Source: an uncultured Oscillospiraceae bacterium (GTDB taxonomy: Bacteria; Bacillota; Clostridia; Oscillospirales; Oscillospiraceae). Taken from it: a stretch of 25,838 nucleotides of DNA. The position numbers and the translations under genes were made by a program. The notes below the pieces were generated by a model. The model was given only the letters and a program-made list of their open reading frames with translations. It searched no databases and was not told the origin of the DNA. The stretch is from assembly GCA_910578575.1 (NCBI GenBank), contig CAJTQP010000033.1, positions 1 to 25,838 on the forward strand, read 5' to 3'. Positions 1-7,391 of this stretch are shown in pieces. Position 1 is the first letter of the stretch. Every line of letters starts with the position of its first letter.

Positions 1-142
1 GTATTCCCTACCATTATAAACTATCTAAGTTTTGAACGGGAGGGTTTTCAGGGGGCAAAAAAGCGGCGCTGCAGCGCCGCTTTTTTGCCCCCTGAAAACC
101 CTCCCGTTCAAAACTTAGATAGTTTATAATGGTAGGGAATAC
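1..142. repeat. Perfect 142-bp palindrome at the window edge
   Basis: Bases 1-71 are the exact reverse complement of bases 72-142, with the centre in CTGCAG at 69-74. The inner part (51-92) is a plausible natural terminator. The outer arms, however, duplicate the last codons of the adjacent minus-strand gene, which no natural terminator would do. Because the repeat begins exactly at base 1 and has no mismatch, I infer an assembly fold-back at a contig end rather than a biological inverted repeat. The true sequence left of about base 71 is therefore uncertain. Confidence 0.9.
51..92 (-). terminator. Rho-independent terminator after the ASCH-like gene
   Basis: A GC-rich self-complementary core (GCGGCGCTGCAGCGCCGC) is flanked by A6 on one side and T6 on the other, then GCCCCC/GGGGGC. 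It lies 16 bases past the TGA stop of the minus-strand gene. The A and T flanks would let it act in both directions. Only the half next to the gene is certain, because the other half may be an assembly copy. Confidence 0.65.
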
Positions 143-572
143 TTGTTCCCACAACAACATCTTCAATTTTTTCTAATATCAGCCAATCGTCCATATTTCC
201 CTGATGTTCAAACGCAAGGGGCGATATTTCCTCAACATTTTCAAATTCCACTAAGCATAGGCACTTTTTATGCCACCGTTGCGTTTGCTTCTCCGATAAG
301 TTTAATTTACCCTGATGCTCCGCAAGGGTTTTTGTGATCTCCTCCTCAGACAGTTTCACAAAATTTTGTACCTCTTTTACCGTCGCGGTTGCCGTTACCT
401 TCGCACTTCCCTTTTCCATGAAATAAAGACGCTCCCCCTCAAACACTCTGCTGTGGGGGATTTTTCTCCCTGCCGCTCCACGCACGATCATCGTCTTCGT
501 TCCTGCTAGAATCTTATCCAATACCTTTTCCCCTTTTTTGCCTACGTTATCGCAATAAACCAAATGAACCAT
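108..572 (-). CDS. Small ASCH/PUA-like domain protein, hypothetical
   Basis: 154 residues from the ATG at 572. This start is preferred over an upstream in-frame ATG at 602 because it follows GGGAGG with good spacing and comes just after the stop of the regulator gene (575-577), so the two are probably co-transcribed. The segment KILAGTKTMIVRG, followed by a GERLYFMEKGSAKVTATATV stretch, resembles the ASCH/PUA-like beta-barrel pattern (basic motif, then a strand with small residues, then a V-rich strand). Proteins of that fold bind RNA or nucleotides, but no function can be assigned here. It is soluble, with no signal peptide. The TGA stop and the last dozen codons lie inside the edge palindrome, and their copy on the other arm is probably artefactual. 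Confidence 0.6.
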   Translation of the reverse strand: MVHLVYCDNVGKKGEKVLDKILAGTKTMIVRGAAGRKIPHSRVFEGERLYFMEKGSAKVTATATVKEVQNFVKLSEEEITKTLAEHQGKLNLSEKQTQRWHKKCLCLVEFENVEEISPLAFEHQGNMDDWLILEKIEDVVVGTSIPYHYKLSKF

Positions 573-574
573 TT

Positions 575-1438
575 CTATTCCTCCCCTATCACCGGTATCC
601 ATATCTGACTGAAATAGTTGCTGTCATATACATTTCCATTGCTGTACCATTCTACTTCTGGGCATTGTGCGTGTTGAAAGGGATATTTGACCAGCCATTC
701 TTCCCTAAGATATCGCCAAGCCTTCTGTATTGCTTGCGGAACAGGCCCTCGACAGTCAAAAATTGCCCAGGTAGCACTTGGAATCTTGATTTCGGTAAAA
801 CCTTGTGGCGCTTCTTGCTCCGATATCGCCATCATAGAATATGCAATTTCCTGGGATTGTTCATTATAAGCGTCAAATAGACCAAATATCCCTTGGGGGG
901 TGGCAGTATCCATCGAAATGAGCGTTGCAAAAATCCCATTACGCTGACATTCATTCCAAAATTCTGGTATCTTCTTGCAATGAAGGTTATCCTTGCAGGA
1001 CACCACGATACGCTTTCCCACCAATCGAAAGCCGTCTTTCTGTTCCAGTCTCCACGTATATTCCTGGCGTTCTAATATTTGCAGTTTCGGGACAACCTTC
1101 AACACAACATTTCCATTTCGTGCTTCTCTTGGGGATACTCCATGAAACCGTTGAAACGCTTTTGTAAATGAGGTGGGAGAATCATACCCATATTTGTAGC
1201 TTATCTCAATCACTTTCAACTCCGTGCTTTTCAAGTCATACCCAGCTAAGGTCAATTTTCGTGCGCGAATATAGTCCGCAAAGCTGATCCCATTCATGTA
1301 CGAAAACACCTTTTGAAAAAAGCCGAAAGAACACCCTGCTATTTTGGAAATTTCCTCCCTGTCAATCCATTCTTCTTTTCGTTGCAAATGGGTTTCGACA
1401 GAATCGACAATCATTTGTAGTTTTTCATTCCATTCCAT
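575..1438 (-). CDS. AraC-family regulator with GyrI-like effector domain
   Basis: 287 residues from the ATG at 1438, which sits behind AAGGAAGG. The frame stays open upstream to 1573, but nothing upstream looks coding. Residues about 8-105 form the double helix-turn-helix of AraC/XylS proteins (the second helix region reads GYDSPTSFTKAFQRFHGVSPREAR). Residues about 125-287 match the GyrI-like/effector-binding fold (FRLVGKRIVVS near its start, IWIPV at the end), as in Rob and BmrR-type multidrug sensors. A DNA-binding transcription factor that senses a small hydrophobic ligand is expected. The only target visible is its own operon with the downstream ASCH-like gene. It may be self-regulated through the GTATGATAC dyad overlapping its promoter. 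Confidence 0.85.
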   Translation of the reverse strand: MEWNEKLQMIVDSVETHLQRKEEWIDREEISKIAGCSFGFFQKVFSYMNGISFADYIRARKLTLAGYDLKSTELKVIEISYKYGYDSPTSFTKAFQRFHGVSPREARNGNVVLKVVPKLQILERQEYTWRLEQKDGFRLVGKRIVVSCKDNLHCKKIPEFWNECQRNGIFATLISMDTATPQGIFGLFDAYNEQSQEIAYSMMAISEQEAPQGFTEIKIPSATWAIFDCRGPVPQAIQKAWRYLREEWLVKYPFQHAQCPEVEWYSNGNVYDSNYFSQIWIPVIGEE

Positions 1439-1522
1439 ATTGCCTTCCTTTCCCTTTGGTCCATCGTATTTTAACAAATGTTTTCCGGCACTTCCTCTTA
1501 TTTTGGGTCCTGTATGGATAGT

Positions 1523-1551
1523 ATGATACCCTGATTTCTGGGTTGTGGCAA
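1523..1551 (-). promoter_or_regulatory. Promoter for the AraC-family gene, with dyad
   Basis: On the minus strand TTGCCA (1551-1546) and TATCAT (1528-1523) are separated by 17 bases. The 9-base dyad GTATGATAC (1521-1529) covers the -10 box, a plausible autoregulatory site. The 5' leader would be about 80 bases. Confidence 0.5.
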
Positions 1552-1602
1552 ATAAAGAAATGTCCAACCCCACAGAAACAGAGCCGCCTCACAAAAATCT
1601 CC

Positions 1603-1631
1603 TTGACAAAGTTTGGCGGGCCTGTTATAAT
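1603..1631 (+). promoter_or_regulatory. Consensus promoter of the marR-ABC operon
   Basis: TTGACA (1603-1608), a 17-base spacer and TATAAT (1626-1631) match the sigma-70 consensus exactly. Transcription should begin near 1638, immediately before the repeated operator arms, about 46 bases before the marR start. Confidence 0.9.
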
Positions 1632-1638
1632 GTGCGCT

Positions 1639-1660
1639 ACCGAACTGTTCGTTACCGAAC
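1639..1660. promoter_or_regulatory. Probable MarR operator
   Basis: Three alternating arms occur just after the -10 box: CGAAC (1641-1645), GTTCG (1647-1651) and CGAAC (1656-1660). They form two overlapping dyads, CGAAC-T-GTTCG and GTTCG-TTAC-CGAAC, plus a direct repeat of TACCGAAC. A bound regulator here would block promoter clearance. Assignment to the adjacent MarR protein is by position only. Confidence 0.65.
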
Positions 1661-1683
1661 ATTTTCAGAAAGAAGGGACTTCC

Positions 1684-2130
1684 ATGTATCAGGACGACCC
1701 CGCCGCCCTCCATGTGGGGCGGCTGACCAAAATCCTGGACCACGCTTTGACCCGCAAGTGCTTGAAAATCGCACGGGAGCGGGGCATCGACGAGTTCTCC
1801 ATGATGCACGGCCACATTCTTGGCTTTCTCTACTGCCGGCAGCAACAGGATGTCTACCAACGGGACCTGGAAGCAGCGTTTCACATCACCCGTTCCTCCG
1901 TCTCCGGCATGGTAAAGCTCATGGAAAAGAAGGGGTATATCACCCGGCAGAGCGACGACGGGGATACGCGGCTGAAAAAGCTCTCTCTCACAGAGCTTGG
2001 GATCTCCGTCTTCGAGCGCTCCATGGAGGCCATTGATGAGGTGGAGGCCCTGGCAAGCCAGGGCCTCAGCCTGGAAGAGCGGGCGCTCTTCCAATCCCTG
2101 TGCCAGCGGATCCTGGCCAACCTGCAATGA
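1684..2130 (+). CDS. MarR-family transcriptional regulator
   Basis: 148 residues from the ATG at 1684, after an AGAAAGAAGGG ribosome binding site; the longer in-frame extension crosses the promoter and is not coding. It is a winged helix-turn-helix protein: the recognition segment is near residues 58-80 (DLEAAFHITRSSVSGMVKLM) and the wing follows (KKGYITRQSDDGDTRLKKLSLT). Such proteins dimerise, bind short palindromes and are released by small ligands. It is followed after 49 bases by two exporter genes, so it probably represses its own operon and is induced by an exported compound. The operator arms at 1641-1660 fit this. Confidence 0.93.
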   Translation: MYQDDPAALHVGRLTKILDHALTRKCLKIARERGIDEFSMMHGHILGFLYCRQQQDVYQRDLEAAFHITRSSVSGMVKLMEKKGYITRQSDDGDTRLKKLSLTELGISVFERSMEAIDEVEALASQGLSLEERALFQSLCQRILANLQ

Positions 2131-2179
2131 CGGCTGCGGGCGGTTCGTGTTTCATTTGAACAGAGAAAGGAGTGTCGCT

Positions 2180-3925
2180 ATGCTCAAAACCATTGCGTCT
2201 CAAATCAAGGAATTCAAACGGGACTCCATCCTCACCCCTGTGATGATGCTGGCGGAGGTGGCCGTGGAAATGGTCATCCCCTTAATGATGGCCTCCATCA
2301 TCGACCACGGCGTCACCGCTGGAGACATGGGCCACATCCGCTACGTAGGGTTATGGATGCTGCTGATGGCCCTCATCGGCCTGCTCACCGGCTCCCTGGG
2401 GGCCAAGTTCGGCGCCCGCGCCTCTGCGGGCCTGGCCCGGAACCTGCGGCAGACCATGTACGAAAACATCCAGACCTTTTCCTTCTCCAACATCGACAAA
2501 TTCAGCACCGCCGGTCTCATCACCCGTCTGACCACCGACGTGACCAACGTGCAGAACGCCTACATGATGCTCCTGCGCATGTGCATCCGGGCACCGGCCT
2601 CCCTCATCGTGGCCATGCTCATGGCCTTCTCCATCAACGCCCGTCTGGCCAGCATCTATCTGGTGGCGGTGGTGGTGTTGGCCCTGTTCCTCTTCCTCAT
2701 CATGTCGCGGGCCATGAAATACTTCCGCCAGATCTTTCACAAGTACGACGACCTCAACGCCAGCGTTCAGGAGAACATCTCCGCTATCCGCGTGGTGAAG
2801 GCATACGTGCGGGAGGAGCATGAGAACCAGAAGTTCCGCACCGCCAGCCAGAACATCTATAAAATGTTCCTCTCCTCGGAAAAGATCGTCTCCTGGGTCT
2901 TCCCCCTGATGAACGCCACGGTCTATATCTGCATCCTGCTCATCAGTTGGCTGGGAGCTAAGATGATCGTCAGCAGTGCCCTTACCACCGGGGAGCTCAT
3001 GAGCCTGCTGGCCTATTGCATGAACATCCTCATGAGCCTGATGATGCTCTCCATGGTGTTCGTGATGCTCTCCATGAGCATGGCCAGCGCCGAGCGTATC
3101 TCCGAGGTCCTCAACGAGACCCCGGACCTGCAAAACCCTGACCAGCCCATCTTCGACGTGGCCGACGGCTCTGTGGAGTTCAAAAACGTGGCGTTCGCCT
3201 ACCGGAAGGATTCCGACGAACCGGTACTCAAGGGCATCAACCTCTCGGTGAAGGCCGGGGAGACCATCGGCATCCTGGGGGGCACCGGCAGTGCCAAAAC
3301 CAGCCTGGTGAATCTCATCAGCCGCCTCTACGACGTGACCCAGGGGCAGGTGCTGGTGGGAGGCCGGGACGTGCGGGAGTACGACATGGAGGCCCTGCGC
3401 AACCAGGTCTCCGTGGTGCTCCAGAAAAATGTCCTCTTCTCCGGGAGCATTTTGGATAACCTACGCTGGGGGGACGCCGAGGCCACCGAGGAGGAATGCG
3501 TCCGGGCCTGCCAACTGGCCTGCGCCGATGAGTTCGTCCAAAAGATGCCAGATGGTTACCACACCCACATTGAACAGGGGGGCAGCAATGTCTCCGGCGG
3601 GCAGAAGCAGCGCCTGTGTATCGCCCGCGCCCTGTTGAAAAAGCCCAAGATCTTGATCCTGGACGACTCCACCTCCGCGGTGGACACCGCCACCGACGCC
3701 AGAATTCGCGCCGCCTTTGCCCAGGAGATTCCCAATACCACCAAGTTCATCATCGCCCAGCGGGTGTCCAGTGTGGCGGAGGCGGACCGGATCCTGGTGC
3801 TGGACGACGGCCGGATCAGCGGGTTTGACACCCACGAAAGGCTGCTGGAGACCAACGCCATCTATCGGGACGTATACGAGTCCCAGACCAGCGGCGGCGA
3901 CTTTGACGAGGGAGGTGCAGACTGA
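2180..3925 (+). CDS. Heterodimeric ABC exporter, degenerate-site subunit
   Basis: 581 residues from the ATG behind AAAGGAG; the upstream open frame overlaps marR and is not used. Residues about 17-300 hold six membrane helices of the type IV exporter fold. The nucleotide-binding domain spans about 330-570. Walker A is GGTGSAKT (367-374) with Ala in place of the usual Gly before Lys. The signature VSGGQ (471-475) is intact. Walker B ILILDD ends in Asp496 instead of the catalytic Glu, and the switch His is Gln527 (IAQR). These changes mark the subunit that contributes the non-catalytic ATP site in exporters such as TM287/288, BmrCD and TmrAB. Its stop overlaps the next start (TGATG), so translation is coupled. 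The substrate is unknown; the MarR context suggests drugs or toxic metabolites. Confidence 0.93.
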   Translation: MLKTIASQIKEFKRDSILTPVMMLAEVAVEMVIPLMMASIIDHGVTAGDMGHIRYVGLWMLLMALIGLLTGSLGAKFGARASAGLARNLRQTMYENIQTFSFSNIDKFSTAGLITRLTTDVTNVQNAYMMLLRMCIRAPASLIVAMLMAFSINARLASIYLVAVVVLALFLFLIMSRAMKYFRQIFHKYDDLNASVQENISAIRVVKAYVREEHENQKFRTASQNIYKMFLSSEKIVSWVFPLMNATVYICILLISWLGAKMIVSSALTTGELMSLLAYCMNILMSLMMLSMVFVMLSMSMASAERISEVLNETPDLQNPDQPIFDVADGSVEFKNVAFAYRKDSDEPVLKGINLSVKAGETIGILGGTGSAKTSLVNLISRLYDVTQGQVLVGGRDVREYDMEALRNQVSVVLQKNVLFSGSILDNLRWGDAEATEEECVRACQLACADEFVQKMPDGYHTHIEQGGSNVSGGQKQRLCIARALLKKPKILILDDSTSAVDTATDARIRAAFAQEIPNTTKFIIAQRVSSVAEADRILVLDDGRISGFDTHERLLETNAIYRDVYESQTSGGDFDEGGAD

Positions 3926-5847
3926 TGGCGCAACAGACGAAAGAAGTCCGCGGCCCTCACGGAAGAGGCCGCGGCGGGCCCCGGCCCAAGCTGGAGCACC
4001 CCATGAAAACCTTCCGGCAGGTGCTGGGCTATGTGGGCAAGCGCTACTGGCCCCACCTGATCGTTGTTGTGGTGGGCATCGTGGTCAGCGTCCTGGCCAT
4101 GGTCCAGGGAACCCTTTTTACCCAGACCCTCATCGACGACTATATCCTACCCCTGGTCCAGGCGGTCCAGACCGGCGGAGCGGCGGATTTCTCCGGCTTG
4201 GCCCAGGCCATCAGCCGGGTGGCCCTGTTTTACGCCTGCGGCGTCCTGGCCAGCTTCCTCCAAAACCGGGTCATGATCTATGTCACCCAGGGCACCCTCC
4301 GGGACCTGCGGGACGAGATGTTCCAGCACATGGAGGGCCTGCCCATCAAGTATTTTGACACCCACGCCCACGGGGACATCATGTCCATCTACACCAACGA
4401 CGTGGACACCCTGCGGCAGATGATCAGCCAGAGTATGCCCCAGCTTTTGAACTGCGGCATCTCCATTGTCAGCGTGTTGATCTCCATGCTGGTGCTGAAC
4501 ATCCCTCTGACCATCCTGACCCTGGCCATGGTGGGGGTGGTGCTCTTCGTCACCAAGCGCTTCGCCGGTCTCTCCGGACGCTACTTTGTGGAACAGCAGC
4601 GCAACCTGGGCAGCCTCAACGGCTACATCGAGGAGATGGTGGAGGGCCAAAAGGTAGTGAAAGTCTTCTGCCATGAGGAGGAGAGTGTGGAGGAGTTCAC
4701 CCGGCGCAACGAGGCCCTCTTCCACAGTGCTGACAACGCCAACACCATCGCCAGCATGCTCATGCCCATCACCGGGCAGTTGGGCAACGTCAGCTACGTG
4801 CTCTGCGCCATCGTGGGCGGGATGCTGGCCCTGGGCGGTGTGGGTGGCTTCACCCTAGGTGGCCTGGCCAGCTTCCTCACCTTCAACAAGAGCTTCAACA
4901 TGCCCATCGCCCAGTTCAGTATGCAGCTTAACGCCATCGTCATGGGCCTGGCAGGGGCGGACCGGGTGTTCAAGCTCCTGGAAGAGGTCCCGGAGCCCGA
5001 CGCCGGGGACGTGTCCCTGGTGAACATCAAGGAGGGCCCCGACGGCACCACGGTGGAGACCCACGAGCGCACCTGCCAATGGGCCTGGAAAAAGGACGGC
5101 AACTATATCCCCGTCCAGGGCGACGTGGTGTTCGACGATGTGGACTTTGGCTACAGCGACGAGAAGATCGTCCTCCACAACATCAAGCTCTTCGCCACCC
5201 CCGGTCAGAAGATCGCCTTTGTGGGCTCCACCGGGGCGGGCAAGACCACCATCACCAACCTCATCAACCGCTTCTATGACATCCAGGACGGGAAAATCCG
5301 CTATGACGGGGTGAACATCAACAAGATCAAAAAGGCGGACCTGCGCCGCTCCCTGGGCATCGTCCTTCAAGACACCCACCTCTTCACCGGCACCGTCATG
5401 GACAACATCCGCTATGGCCGTCTGGACGCGCGGGACGAGGAGTGCATCGCCGCCGCCCAGTTGGCCAACGCCGACGGCTTCATCCGCCGCCTCCCCGACG
5501 GCTACAACACCATGCTCACCGGGGACGGGGCCAACCTGAGCCAGGGCCAGCGGCAGCTGTTGGCCATCGCACGGGCCGCCGTGGCGGACCCGCCGGTGCT
5601 GATCCTGGACGAGGCCACCTCCTCCATCGACACCCGCACGGAGATGCTGGTGCAGCAGGGGATGGACGGCCTCATGTACGGCCGCACCACCTTTGTCATC
5701 GCCCACCGGCTCTCCACCGTGCGCAACGCCGACTGCATCATGGTCCTGGAACAGGGCCGCATCATCGAGCGGGGCAACCACGAGGAGTTGATGGAGAAAA
5801 AAGGCCGTTACTATCAACTTTATACGGGAAATCAGGTTTCCGAATAA
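3925..5847 (+). CDS. Heterodimeric ABC exporter, catalytic subunit
   Basis: 640 residues, starting at the ATG that overlaps the previous stop. A basic, Gly-rich N-terminal tail (about 1-25) precedes the membrane domain (about 35-345). The ATPase has canonical Walker A GSTGAGKT (434-441), Walker B VLILDE (558-563) with catalytic Glu563, and switch His594 (IAHR). Its signature is LSQGQ (538-542), with Gln for the first Gly, as expected for the half that completes the degenerate site of its partner. Thus the pair has one working and one degraded ATP site. An insertion of about 45 residues (about 355-400) lies between the membrane and nucleotide-binding domains. It is last in the marR operon. Export is expected from the family, but the substrate cannot be read from sequence. 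Confidence 0.93.
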   Translation: MAQQTKEVRGPHGRGRGGPRPKLEHPMKTFRQVLGYVGKRYWPHLIVVVVGIVVSVLAMVQGTLFTQTLIDDYILPLVQAVQTGGAADFSGLAQAISRVALFYACGVLASFLQNRVMIYVTQGTLRDLRDEMFQHMEGLPIKYFDTHAHGDIMSIYTNDVDTLRQMISQSMPQLLNCGISIVSVLISMLVLNIPLTILTLAMVGVVLFVTKRFAGLSGRYFVEQQRNLGSLNGYIEEMVEGQKVVKVFCHEEESVEEFTRRNEALFHSADNANTIASMLMPITGQLGNVSYVLCAIVGGMLALGGVGGFTLGGLASFLTFNKSFNMPIAQFSMQLNAIVMGLAGADRVFKLLEEVPEPDAGDVSLVNIKEGPDGTTVETHERTCQWAWKKDGNYIPVQGDVVFDDVDFGYSDEKIVLHNIKLFATPGQKIAFVGSTGAGKTTITNLINRFYDIQDGKIRYDGVNINKIKKADLRRSLGIVLQDTHLFTGTVMDNIRYGRLDARDEECIAAAQLANADGFIRRLPDGYNTMLTGDGANLSQGQRQLLAIARAAVADPPVLILDEATSSIDTRTEMLVQQGMDGLMYGRTTFVIAHRLSTVRNADCIMVLEQGRIIERGNHEELMEKKGRYYQLYTGNQVSE

Positions 5848-5884
5848 GCCCACGCATGGTATAATTGCATCAAACAAAACACCA

Positions 5885-5915
5885 AGCCCTGCCCCCGTCT
5901 CCTGGGGGCAGGGCT
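5885..5915. terminator. GC-rich hairpin between the ABC and flavoprotein operons
   Basis: A 12-bp perfect stem, AGCCCTGCCCCC (5885-5896) and GGGGGCAGGGCT (5904-5915), with a 7-base loop lies after the ABC operon. No T-run follows on the plus strand, so it is a weak terminator or a processing hairpin. A TATAAT at 5860-5865 sits just upstream, but without a convincing -35 box, so a separate promoter for the flavoprotein genes is uncertain. Confidence 0.45.
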
Positions 5916-5933
5916 CTGTGGGAGGGTTCCCTT

Positions 5934-7391
5934 ATGGCAGACGAGCTGCAATATGACGTCCTCATCATCGGCGGCGGCGCGGTGGGCTGCGCCGTGGCCC
6001 GTGAGCTGGCCCGCTACCACTGCGCCATCGCCCTGGTGGAGCAGTCCGCGGACGTGGCCTCCGGGGCCAGCGGGCGCAACTCCGCCGTGGTCCACGCGGG
6101 GTTCAACAATCCCCCTGGCAGCCTCATGGCCCAGCTGTGCGTGGAGGGCAACCGGGGGTTTGAGGCCCTGTGCCAGGAGCTGGACGTGCCCTACAAAAAA
6201 ACCGGCAAGCTGCTCCTGGCCTTCGACCTGGAGGATATGGCGGCCCTCCTCCAGCTCATGGCCCAAGGGGAGCGCAACGGCTGCCACGGCCTGACCATGC
6301 TGGACCAGGACACTTTGCGCAGCAAGCTCCCCCAGGTGGGGGGCATCGGGGGGATGCTCTCCCCGGAGACGGGGATCTTTGACCCCTTCCTCTACACCGT
6401 GGCCCTGGCGGAGAACGCCCAGGCCAACGGGGTCTCCTTCTTCCTGGGCCACAAGGTCACCGCCATTGGGCGGGAGGAGACAGGCTTCGCCGTCACCGCC
6501 GGAGGGCGGGTGTTCCACAGCCGCTTCGTCATCAACTGCGCCGGGGTCCACAGTGCCCAGGTGGCCGCCTTGGCGGGGGTGAAGGGCTATCGCATCTACC
6601 CCTGCCGGGGGGAGTACTACATCCTGGACCAAATCGCCAAGGATGTGCTGCCCCTGCCGGTGTACCCCGTCCCCAAGGCCGGGGCGGGGGGATTGGGGGT
6701 CCACCTGACCCCCACAGTCCACGGGAATTTGCTCATCGGCCCCAGTGCCGAGTACAGTGACGACCCGGAGGATGTCTCCTGCACCAAGCCGGTGCTGGAC
6801 CAGCTCTGGCGGGAGGCCCAGCAGCTCCTCCCCGGCCTGGAGAAACGGCAGATCATCGGGGCTTACTGCGGCATCCGGCCCAAGCAGACCCCGCCAGGGG
6901 TGGGGGGCTACCGGGACTTCATCATCCGGGAGGAGCGAAACTGCCGGGGGCTCATCAACCTCATCGGCATCGAATCCCCCGGCATGACCGCCTCCCTGCC
7001 TATCGCCCGTGGGGTGGTGGCCCTGGTGGGCCAGTCCATGGACCTGCGCCCCAAAGAGGACTTCAACCCCCAGCGCCGGGGCATTCCCCGGTTCCGGGAA
7101 AAATCCCTGGGGGTCCAGGAGATGCTCATTGCCCGCGACCCGGAGTATGGGGAAATCCTCTGCCGCTGCCAAAAGGTGACGCGGGCGGAAGTGCGCCAGG
7201 CCATTGAGAACCCCCTGGGGGTGCGCACCCTGTCGGGCATCAAGTACCGGGCCTGGGCCACCACCGGGCGCTGCAACGGCGGCTACTGCCTGCCCAAGCT
7301 GGCCGCGCTGCTGACGGAATACGGCCAAAAGCCGGAGGAAATTTTCTACCGGGAGGAGAACTCCCCACTCTTTACAGGGAGGGTGAAGTGA
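5934..7391 (+). CDS. FAD oxidoreductase, GlpA/LhgO-like, with [2Fe-2S] BFD domain
   Basis: 485 residues from the ATG at 5934 behind GGAGGG; the in-frame upstream stretch crosses a hairpin and is excluded. The N-terminal Rossmann motif GGGAVG (13-18) binds FAD, and the following DAO-fold body matches glycerol-3-phosphate dehydrogenase/L-2-hydroxyglutarate oxidase proteins. The C-terminal part has a BFD-like iron-sulfur motif with Cys410, Cys412, Cys447 and Cys452 (CxC ... CxxxxC). This domain order is that of anaerobic GlpA-type subunits common in Clostridia. It probably oxidises glycerol 3-phosphate or a similar hydroxyacid. The next gene overlaps its stop (TGATG), so the two form one unit. 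There is no glycerol kinase or facilitator nearby, so the substrate is open. Confidence 0.82.
   Translation: MADELQYDVLIIGGGAVGCAVARELARYHCAIALVEQSADVASGASGRNSAVVHAGFNNPPGSLMAQLCVEGNRGFEALCQELDVPYKKTGKLLLAFDLEDMAALLQLMAQGERNGCHGLTMLDQDTLRSKLPQVGGIGGMLSPETGIFDPFLYTVALAENAQANGVSFFLGHKVTAIGREETGFAVTAGGRVFHSRFVINCAGVHSAQVAALAGVKGYRIYPCRGEYYILDQIAKDVLPLPVYPVPKAGAGGLGVHLTPTVHGNLLIGPSAEYSDDPEDVSCTKPVLDQLWREAQQLLPGLEKRQIIGAYCGIRPKQTPPGVGGYRDFIIREERNCRGLINLIGIESPGMTASLPIARGVVALVGQSMDLRPKEDFNPQRRGIPRFREKSLGVQEMLIARDPEYGEILCRCQKVTRAEVRQAIENPLGVRTLSGIKYRAWATTGRCNGGYCLPKLAALLTEYGQKPEEIFYREENSPLFTGRVK

Noticed and set aside
5848..5933. A separate promoter for the flavoprotein genes at TATAAT 5860-5865.
   Set aside because: No acceptable -35 box at 15-19 bases; noted in the hairpin entry but not called.
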